Of a DNA stretch of 33,301 nucleotides, positions 1 to 6,247 are shown one piece after another. Every line of letters begins with the position of its first letter. Position 1 is the stretch's first letter. A model generated the notes under the pieces. That model was not told where the DNA came from, did not search any database, and worked only from the letters and a program-made list of their open reading frames with translations. The stretch comes from Acidobacteriota bacterium (lineage in GTDB: Bacteria > Acidobacteriota > Blastocatellia > Pyrinomonadales > Pyrinomonadaceae), in contig JAIVJC010000020.1 in assembly GCA_020200235.1 (NCBI GenBank), positions 1-33,301 on the forward strand. Reading direction: 5' to 3'. The position numbers and the translations under genes were made by a program.

Positions 1-1243
1 GATCGAGGCAGCCGTTCAGACCGCCGATGAACGTGATCTGGCACTTCACGTTGTCGTTATCGACCCAGACGCGCTGGGTGTCGAAGTAGGTGTGCCCGGC
101 GGTGTCCTTGACGGCGAGCAGCAGCGTGTACTTGCCGGTGTTGTCGATCCAGTACCGCTCGACGATGTCGGGCACGTTCCAGCAGATGACCCACGGCGGG
201 AACGGGAAGAAGGCGCACTCCATGCGCGTCGTCCAGCCGGGGTTGAAGGTGAGCGTCACGCCCTCGTCGGTCGTGGCGTCGAGGACGTTGTTGTTGCGCT
301 GCGCGTCGTCTGTGTAGAACACCTCGGAGATTTTCTGGCTGCCCGGGGGCGCGACGATCGGGTCGCCGGGGACGGGTTGCGGGAAGGAGAAGGTGTCGTC
401 GGGGACGGCCCACATGTGGACTTCCGCGATCTTCTCCGCCGCGCAGCCGTAGATTTTAGCCGAGCCCTTGACGAAGATGCTGCCGCCGACGGACGCCTCG
501 TCGAGAGGGTGCCCGACCGGGGGCGCGACGCGGCACAGCGACTCGTTCGGGTTGACGTAGTTGTGCGCCCACGCCGCGCCGACCTTCTTGATGAAGGCGC
601 GAGCGGAGGCGAGCTGGAAGCCGATCTGGCAGTGGCGGCGGCTGCCGTCGATGCCGACGACGTGGAGGCGCACCTCGTAGTTGGTCGAGGTGAGGAAGCC
701 CGCGCCCGCGCCCATGATCGCCTGCTGCACGTTGACGAAGCCGAGCGTCCCGCTCGTGACCTGGTGGTTGCCGAAGGTGAGCGACGGATCGGGGTTGCCG
801 CCGCCGTCGGCGTAGATGATCGCCGCGGGGATGAAGGTCGTGCCGTCGTAGACCAGCTCCAGCTCGTAGCGGCTGAAGCCGACGCCCGAAGCCGTGCCCT
901 TGATGGGTTCGAGCAGCTGACCCGCGATGTTCGTGCCGTGCTTGCAGCCGGCGGGCTGCGTCAGCGCGCAGTTGAGCATGACGAGGTGCTTCTGCCGCCA
1001 GATCAGGTAGATGAGCAGCAGGATCATGAGCAGCAGGGTGAGCCACGCCCAGGGGTTGTACTCGCCGCGCGGACCGAACGGCCCGATCTGCCCGAACCAG
1101 AGGGCGAGCAGGATGAGGATCAAGATGATCAGGATGATGATCTTGATGAGTAGTTCCCAGCAGCCGCGCACCCCGACCCTGCCGTCGGGCTGCTGCCGCA
1201 CCGGGTCGCCTTGAGCGGCGTTGATTCTGTTCTGTTCGTTCAT
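1..1243 (-). CDS. Partial membrane-anchored protein, two N-terminal helices plus large soluble domain
   Basis: This minus-strand reading frame is open from an ATG at 1243 to the window edge (about 414 codons, no stop), so the C-terminus is missing. A strong ribosome-binding site (AAGGAGA) lies 7 bases before the ATG. Residues 31-50 (LLIKIIILIILILILLALWF) and about 66-82 are very hydrophobic and look like two membrane helices. After that comes a soluble region rich in beta-type residues, Gly and aromatic residues, with scattered cysteines. It ends in a segment resembling an Ig-like or surface-protein domain (ERYWIDNTGKYTLLLAVKD). I do not recognise the family. The frame has normal protein composition, whereas the overlapping frames are Arg/Ala-rich shadows. 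Likely an envelope protein facing the periplasm or surface; function unknown. Confidence 0.75.
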   Translation of the reverse strand, partial: MNEQNRINAAQGDPVRQQPDGRVGVRGCWELLIKIIILIILILILLALWFGQIGPFGPRGEYNPWAWLTLLLMILLLIYLIWRQKHLVMLNCALTQPAGCKHGTNIAGQLLEPIKGTASGVGFSRYELELVYDGTTFIPAAIIYADGGGNPDPSLTFGNHQVTSGTLGFVNVQQAIMGAGAGFLTSTNYEVRLHVVGIDGSRRHCQIGFQLASARAFIKKVGAAWAHNYVNPNESLCRVAPPVGHPLDEASVGGSIFVKGSAKIYGCAAEKIAEVHMWAVPDDTFSFPQPVPGDPIVAPPGSQKISEVFYTDDAQRNNNVLDATTDEGVTLTFNPGWTTRMECAFFPFPPWVICWNVPDIVERYWIDNTGKYTLLLAVKDTAGHTYFDTQRVWVDNDNVKCQITFIGGLNGCLD

Positions 1244-1688
1244 CGCTTCGTCTCCTTGGGTGATGAGGGATCGTGAGGGCGGCGCTTAAAACCCCACGGG
1301 GAAGGCGCGGCGAGACGCGCGGGAGGTTCCGTCCCGGTTACCGGTTGTTCGCACCTGTTTGATCGGAGATCGAGCACGGTAGGCTTGCGCGCGCGCGGTC
1401 TCCGCCCGGCAACGTCCTTAGTCGGGACGGACGGCGAAGGTCGGGAGTGTCCACCTTCCGGAGTAGAGCGGGTTCTGATGAATGATGGGCGGAAGAGACG
1501 CGAGCATGATCTTGATGAGGCGCGGCGCGTATCGAGGCGGCGGAGGGAGAGGGTTTCGCTCGGCAGCCTACGGTGAGTTTGGCGGCTGTAACAGTGCGCT
1601 GCCGCGAGGGGGCGGCGCACGGCGGATGAAAAAGCAGCGGGCAGAGCGTAAACCCGTTGCGCGGGCAAGTCAACGGAAATCTAACGGC
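1244..1688. other. 445-bp intergenic region, no gene seen
   Basis: No frame here has convincing protein character; the open frames are Arg/Ser/Pro-rich and lack good start signals. It lies between the stop of queG and the start of the membrane protein, both on the minus strand. The only signal I see is a weak minus-strand promoter-like pair, given as a separate entry. Confidence 0.6.
1645..1673 (-). promoter_or_regulatory. Weak sigma-70-like promoter candidate
   Basis: On the minus strand, TTGACT (1668-1673) is followed after 17 bases by TACGCT (1645-1650). The -35 and the spacing are good but the -10 is poor. It would drive the membrane protein gene through a leader of nearly 400 bases. Low confidence. 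Confidence 0.25.
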
Positions 1689-2666
1689 TCACGACCCGCC
1701 CCTCCCGCCGCGCCCTCGCAGCGCGCGGGCGTTGCGCTGGAGACCCGCGAGCTTGGCGCGTTTGACGGCGGAGCGGCGGAAGCGCGCGGCGTAAGCGTCG
1801 GGCGTGAGTTCGAGGATTCCCGCGAGCGCGGGCGAGACGTTGCCTGCGCGCGGCTCGAAGCGCCGCTCGTCCGTGGGGCGCTCGAAGCGGTTCCAGGGGC
1901 AGACCTCCTGGCAGATGTCGCAGCCGTAGAGCCAGCCCTCCAGACGATCGGCGACTTCCGGAGGCAGCTCCTCGTCGCGCAGCTCGATGGTCGCGTGGGA
2001 GATGCAGCGGTTGGAATCGACGACGTAAGGGGCGGCGATCGCCTGCGTCGGGCAGGCTTCGAGGCAGAGCGTGCACGTGCCGCAGTGATCTTCCGTAGGC
2101 TCGGCGTCGTAGTCGAGTTCTAGATTGACGAGGAGCTCTCCGACGAAGACCCAGGAGCCTCGCTCGCGCGTGATGAGGTTCGTGTGCTTGCCGATCCAGC
2201 CGAGCCCGGCGCGCACAGCCCAAGCCTTGTCCATCATCGGCTGGATGTCCACGCACGCCTTGCCTTCGGCGGCGGGCACGCGCTCCTTGATCCGCGCGAG
2301 GAGGCTCTTGAGTTTGCCGCCCACGACGTCGTGATAGTCGTCGCCCCACGCGTAGCGCGAGATTTTGCCGGTCGCGGGATCGGCGGAATGCTCGTGCGGG
2401 GTGAAGTAGTTGAGCGCGCAGACGACGACGGAGCGCGCGCCCGCGAAGACGAGGCGCGGGTCCGTGCGCTGCGCCGTGTCGCGCTCCATCCAGCGCATCC
2501 CGGCGTGAAGCCCGCGGCGCAGCCACTCTTCGAGGCGCTCTCTCTCTTCGCGGAGCGGCTCGGCGCGCGCGACGCCGACCGCGTGGAAGCCCTCGGCGAG
2601 CGCGAGCGTTTTGACGAGCGCGGTCAGCCCGGCGGGCGTCTGGGAAATGTTCTTCGCCTCAGTCAT
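1689..2666 (-). CDS. queG: Epoxyqueuosine reductase QueG
   Basis: Reduces epoxyqueuosine to queuosine in tRNA, the last step of queuosine synthesis, using cobalamin and two [4Fe-4S] clusters in the cytoplasm. The 325-residue protein has the N-terminal QueG domain with Asp140 in the CVDIQPMMDKAWAVRAGLGWIGKHT region, where the catalytic Asp lies in the family. It then has the cluster motifs CGTCTLCLEAC (C195, C198, C201, C205) and C221 with CDICQEVCPWN (C249, C252, C256). It stops right after the conserved 'RSAVKRAKLAGLQRN' segment and so lacks the C-terminal HEAT-like domain of longer QueG proteins. Its last residues are a low-complexity Arg/Gly tail. The start is the ATG at 2666; an AGGAGG lies unusually far upstream, and no closer in-frame start exists. 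Divergent from the nagZ-like gene. Confidence 0.93.
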   Translation of the reverse strand: MTEAKNISQTPAGLTALVKTLALAEGFHAVGVARAEPLREERERLEEWLRRGLHAGMRWMERDTAQRTDPRLVFAGARSVVVCALNYFTPHEHSADPATGKISRYAWGDDYHDVVGGKLKSLLARIKERVPAAEGKACVDIQPMMDKAWAVRAGLGWIGKHTNLITRERGSWVFVGELLVNLELDYDAEPTEDHCGTCTLCLEACPTQAIAAPYVVDSNRCISHATIELRDEELPPEVADRLEGWLYGCDICQEVCPWNRFERPTDERRFEPRAGNVSPALAGILELTPDAYAARFRRSAVKRAKLAGLQRNARALRGRGGRGGS

Positions 2667-2876
2667 CGAACGAAACTCGCGCGCTCCTCCTGTCGTCTCC
2701 TGTGCCTCCAGCGTGAGAATTATTTTCACGCCGGAGGCGCCAGGGCGCCAGGCAGGACGCAAAAACAGACAGTTTTGAAACGCGCACTGAGTATAACAAA
2801 GCGCGGTGCCTCGGTCGCGCGTCTTGAAACTTCGGGCGCGCGTCTCTAAGCTGATCTGCAAGGAACTTCTACGGGG

Positions 2877-4109
2877 ATGACTGACCAGCAGGGTAACAAG
2901 ACGGGACGCGAAGAGCTGCGGCGCAAGGCGGGACGACTCCTCTTCGTCGGCTTGCCCTCGACGCGCCTCGACAGGAACTTGCGCGAGATGCTGCGCGAGG
3001 TGCGGCCCGGGGGCGTGATCCTCTTCGGGCGCAACATCGAGTCGGCGGAGCAGGTCTCGGTGCTCACCACGCAGGTGCGCGACGCGCTCGCCGGGCGCGC
3101 GCTCGTCGGCGTCGATCAGGAGGGCGGGCTCGTCGACCGCTTCCGGGAGGTGGGCGAGCCGATGCCCTCGGCGAAGGACGTGCGCCTCGCCGGTCGCACG
3201 GAGCTGGCGCGCAAGTTCGGCGAGCTCTCGGCGCGCACGCTCCGCCAGCTCGGCTTCAACATCAACTTCGCGCCCGTGCTCGATCTCAAGGGCGGCAACG
3301 AGGAGAACGGCTTGCGGGCGCGCACCTTCGGCGCGACGCCGGAAGAGGTCTCGCGCCTGGCGGGGGCGTACCTCGACGGGTTGCAGTCGCACGGCGTCGT
3401 CGGCTGCGGCAAACACTTTCCGGGCCTCGGCGGCTCGGTCGTCGATTCGCACCGGCGTTTGCCCGTCATCACGCACACGTGGGAAGAGATTTTGCAGCGC
3501 GACCTCGTGCCCTTCCTCGACCTGATGTTCCACCGGCCGGGCGAGCGCCTGCACTCGGTGATGGTGAGCCACGCGGCGTTCCCAGAGGTCTCGGAATTTT
3601 TGCAGGCGTGGTTCCGCCGCACGGCGGACCTGCCCGCGCTCGACGAGATTCATCAACTGCCCGCGACCGTCAGCGGCAACGTCGTGATGAGGCTCCTGCG
3701 CCTCGCCCTCAAGTTCAAAGGCCTGATCATCACGGACGACATGGAGATGGGCGCGGTCGTGCAGACGCTCTCGGTCGCGGAGGCGTCGCTCAGGGCGGTC
3801 GAGGCGGGCTCGGACATGATCCTGATCTGCGAGAGCGCGGCGAACTTCGTCGAGGCGCGCGACCGCATCGTCGAGGCGGTCGAAGAGGGCCGCGTCCAGG
3901 CGGCGCTCCTCGACGCGGCGAACGCGCGCATCGACCGCGCGCTCGACAGCGCGGGCGAGTACGAGCCCTTCGACGCCACGGAGTTCGCAGCCGTCTCGCG
4001 CCGCATGAGAGAATTGAAGGCGGAGCTGAAAGCCGCCGAGTGCGACGAGGAGTACGCGCCGCGCTACGGCACGCCCGGCGGCACGGAGCGCAGCTCTTCA
4101 AACTTCTGA
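2877..4109 (+). CDS. nagZ: GH3 beta-N-acetylhexosaminidase (NagZ-like)
   Basis: Glycoside hydrolase family 3 enzyme of 410 residues, probably removing N-acetylglucosamine from peptidoglycan fragments during cell-wall recycling. Motifs in order: VDQEGG (79-84), substrate-binding GKHFPGLG (178-185), DSH (190-192; the Asp-His pair acting as general acid/base in NagZ enzymes) and ITDDMEMGA with nucleophile Asp287. No signal peptide is seen, which suits a cytoplasmic NagZ. There is an extra loop around residues 236-262 between the SHAAFP and PATVS segments. AAGGAA lies about 12 bases before the ATG. The C-terminal 50 residues are charged and poorly conserved. The exact substrate is inferred from the family. 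Confidence 0.88.
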   Translation: MTDQQGNKTGREELRRKAGRLLFVGLPSTRLDRNLREMLREVRPGGVILFGRNIESAEQVSVLTTQVRDALAGRALVGVDQEGGLVDRFREVGEPMPSAKDVRLAGRTELARKFGELSARTLRQLGFNINFAPVLDLKGGNEENGLRARTFGATPEEVSRLAGAYLDGLQSHGVVGCGKHFPGLGGSVVDSHRRLPVITHTWEEILQRDLVPFLDLMFHRPGERLHSVMVSHAAFPEVSEFLQAWFRRTADLPALDEIHQLPATVSGNVVMRLLRLALKFKGLIITDDMEMGAVVQTLSVAEASLRAVEAGSDMILICESAANFVEARDRIVEAVEEGRVQAALLDAANARIDRALDSAGEYEPFDATEFAAVSRRMRELKAELKAAECDEEYAPRYGTPGGTERSSSNF

Positions 4110-4380
4110 CGGGCGAATTTTTGCGCGCCGCACCCGTAAGATAACCACAACGTAACGACTCCGTAATAAACAACGCGCCGCGACTCGCGTAAGATGCGAA
4201 TCGCCCCCGCGAGCGCCGGAGCCGGCAACCCTCACTCCACATAAACGCTCACGAAACTAAAGATTCTCTCCCGCCCCGCACGGTCTTCGTGTATCTGCGG
4301 GACAGGTGCCGGGGACGGGAGTCTCGCCAAAGCGCGAGGGGAATAATTTTCAGGTTCGAGCAAGGAAGGAGTCCACAGAG

Positions 4381-4998
4381 ATGTTAAGGATGGGTAGGGG
4401 TAACAGGAACGAGCCGGCGGCGGGCGCGCAACCCGTCGCGCAGCCGACGACACAACCGACCGCGCCGCCGGGCGCGCAGCCGACTCCACAACAGAGCGCG
4501 CCGCCCGCGCAGAGCCGCGACGCCCAGCCCGCGCCGCGGGGCGTGCCCGCCGCCGCGGTCGCGCCGCCGCCGCCGCAGCAGCAGCAGTCGCAGCCCGCGC
4601 GAGCCGTCAGCGAGACGGACGCGCTGGCGCGCGGCATGAAGGACGGCGGCGTCGGGGGCTTCGTCGGCGGCACGAGCACGCTCTCCGGCGAGATCAACTT
4701 CAAGGGGATGATGCGCGTGGACGGTCGGCTGTCGGGGCGCGTCAACTCTTCGGACGGCACGCTCATCGTCAGCTCCGGCGGGAAGGTCGAGGCGCAGATC
4801 GCGGTCGCCGTCGCGAAAATTAACGGCACGGTCGAGGGCGACATCACCGCCACGGAGCGCATCGAGCTGGGGCGCACGGCGCGCGTCAGCGGGAATTTGC
4901 AGACGCCCGCGCTCGTCGTCGAGGAGGGCGCGATCTTCGAGGGCGGCTGCCGCATGACGAGCGCCGCCGCGCCCGCGCGCACGCGCCACGCAGCCTGA
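4381..4998 (+). CDS. Bactofilin (polymer-forming cytoskeletal protein)
   Basis: Bactofilins self-assemble into cytoplasmic filaments that organise cell shape or envelope machinery. The 205-residue protein has a long disordered N-terminus (about 1-75) rich in Pro, Gln and Ala, then the beta-helical core (about 90-190). The core shows the repeated pattern of family DUF583: STLSGEINFKGMMRVDGRLSG, then DGTLIVSSGGKVEAQI, then KINGTVEGDI, ending in a Thr/Ala/Arg tail. I chose the ATG at 4381 because GGAAGGAG sits 9 bases upstream; a longer in-frame version from 4306 lacks such a site. A short ORF follows 32 bases downstream, probably in the same transcript. Confidence 0.9.
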   Translation: MLRMGRGNRNEPAAGAQPVAQPTTQPTAPPGAQPTPQQSAPPAQSRDAQPAPRGVPAAAVAPPPPQQQQSQPARAVSETDALARGMKDGGVGGFVGGTSTLSGEINFKGMMRVDGRLSGRVNSSDGTLIVSSGGKVEAQIAVAVAKINGTVEGDITATERIELGRTARVSGNLQTPALVVEEGAIFEGGCRMTSAAAPARTRHAA

Positions 4999-5030
4999 CA
5001 ACCCGTCGAACGGCGAGGAGGGGAGAGACG

Positions 5031-5282
5031 ATGTCCGCCCCAGTCTTGAACGAACAGAGCCACCGCCAGCGCGAGTGCGTCCACCGCAAGCGGGGGGCGC
5101 GCGGCGGCCTCTACGAAGGCAAAAGCTACGTGCAGTCGCTCCAGCGCCTGCGCGCGCGAGCCGCCGCCGAGTTCGCCACCCGCGTCACGTCCTTCTACTG
5201 GTCTGACGCGGATCAGATCGTCGTCTGGCTCTGCGACGAATGCGCCGCCGCCCTCTCCGCGCTCAAAACCCGCGAATCATGA
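5031..5282 (+). CDS. Small hypothetical protein, 83 residues
   Basis: I do not recognise a named family. The ORF has a good ribosome-binding site (GAGGAGGGGAG, about 6 bases before the ATG) and ordinary amino-acid composition: a basic N-terminal half, then 'FYWSDADQIVVWLCDECAAAL' with a Cys-x-x-Cys pair that could bind metal. It follows the bactofilin gene by 32 bases on the same strand, so the two are probably cotranscribed. Its TGA stop is the first three bases of the heptamer-repeat hairpin at 5280-5436. Confidence 0.6.
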   Translation: MSAPVLNEQSHRQRECVHRKRGARGGLYEGKSYVQSLQRLRARAAAEFATRVTSFYWSDADQIVVWLCDECAAALSALKTRES

Positions 5283-5436
5283 AAGCCGTCAACCGTGACG
5301 GGTGACGGGGAAGAAGTGATGAGTGATGAGTGATGAGTTAAAACAGATCGTCTTTTACTCACCACTCATCACTCATCACTCATCACTCATCACTTGTCAT
5401 TTGTCACTTGTCACGGTTTACAGTTCACGGCTTTCA
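5280..5436. repeat. Heptamer-repeat inverted repeat, site A
   Basis: Long imperfect hairpin with exact 10-bp ends: TGAAAGCCGT at 5280-5289 and its complement at 5427-5436. The left arm carries GTGACGG-type units and then tandem GTGATGA heptamers. The right arm carries the complementary TCATCAC heptamers and then TTGTCAC units. The arms meet around the loop cagatcgtc. The first TGA is the stop codon of the 83-residue ORF. It could act as a terminator as well as being a dispersed repeat. Confidence 0.85.
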
Positions 5437-5521
5437 CGGCTGTCTTGACTTGCCAACGCTTTTGGCGTAGAAACTCCGCGCATTACCTATTCACCCTCGC
5501 CCCAAGGAGTCGACCCTGCCA

Positions 5522-6157
5522 ATGAAGCGAATCTACCTGTGTGCCGCGCTCCTGCTCTGCGCGGCTGCGTGCGCCCCCGCGCCGACCGACAACGCCAACT
5601 CGAACGCGAACATGTCGAACATGAACGCCGCGAACTCCAACATGATGTCCGCCGCGTCGTGGACGGACGACGACGTGATCGCGGGCGACAGGAAGGCGAA
5701 CGCCAACACCGCGAACGCGAACGCCGCGAACGCGAACCGGGCGAACGCGAACGCCGCGAACAGCAACGGCGCGGCGACCGCAGCCAGCCCCGCGATGATG
5801 ACCGCCGACGTCGAGGCGAACGAGAAGGCCGTCTGGGACGCGCTCAAGCGGAAGGACTGGGACGCCTTCGCGAGCTTCCTCGCCGAAGATTCGTTGGAGG
5901 TCGAGGGCCGCGGCGTCTACGACAAAGCCGGGACGCTGAGTTCCGTCAAGGCGTTCGACTTCACCTCCACGTCGCTGAGCGACTGCAAGGCGACCGTCAT
6001 CGACGGGGGCGCGAAGATCAACACGTGCACCGTCAAAGGCATGGATCCCAACAAAAAGCCCTTCACCGAGCGCGCCACGACCATCTGGGTCAACCGCGGC
6101 GGCAAGTGGATGGCTGCCTTCCACCAGGGCACGACGGTCGCGAAGCCCGCGATGTAA
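5522..6157 (+). CDS. Lipoprotein with Asn/Ala-rich linker and NTF2-like domain
   Basis: A 211-residue protein with a lipoprotein signal peptide: MKRIYLCAALLLC and then AAAC, with Cys17 the likely lipidated residue. Residues about 20-85 form a low-complexity Asn/Ala linker (many NAN units, encoded by repeated gcgaac). The C-terminal part, about 95-205, begins EKAVWDALKRKDWDAFASFLAEDS and contains ATTIWVNRGGKWMAAFHQGT. That is the pattern of SnoaL/DUF4440-type NTF2-like domains, which often bind small ligands. AAGGAG lies 12 bases before the ATG. Probably anchored in a membrane facing the periplasm. No catalytic function can be assigned. A perfect hairpin terminator follows. Confidence 0.82.
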   Translation: MKRIYLCAALLLCAAACAPAPTDNANSNANMSNMNAANSNMMSAASWTDDDVIAGDRKANANTANANAANANRANANAANSNGAATAASPAMMTADVEANEKAVWDALKRKDWDAFASFLAEDSLEVEGRGVYDKAGTLSSVKAFDFTSTSLSDCKATVIDGGAKINTCTVKGMDPNKKPFTERATTIWVNRGGKWMAAFHQGTTVAKPAM

Positions 6158-6190
6158 TTCGACCCCGTCCGAGCGATACGCGGCATAAGG

Positions 6191-6223
6191 GAGAGGGCGA
6201 GATCAAACTGATCTCGCCCTCTC
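6191..6223. terminator. Hairpin terminator between convergent genes
   Basis: Perfect 15-bp inverted repeat, GAGAGGGCGAGATCA (6191-6205) and its complement (6209-6223), with a 3-base loop. It lies between the lipoprotein gene and the converging radical SAM gene. No strong T-run follows on either strand, so intrinsic termination is likely but not certain. Confidence 0.7.
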
Positions 6224-6247
6224 CGCGTTCGCCACCTGCTTCTCTTC

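Noticed and set aside
92-1153. Long plus-strand open frame opposite the first membrane protein
   Set aside because: Arg/Val/Asp-rich shadow composition; the minus strand has a normal protein with membrane helices and a strong ribosome-binding site.
2667-3656. Extension of the queG frame across the nagZ-like gene
   Set aside because: The nagZ-like gene on the other strand has full GH3 motifs; homology of QueG begins at the ATG at 2666.
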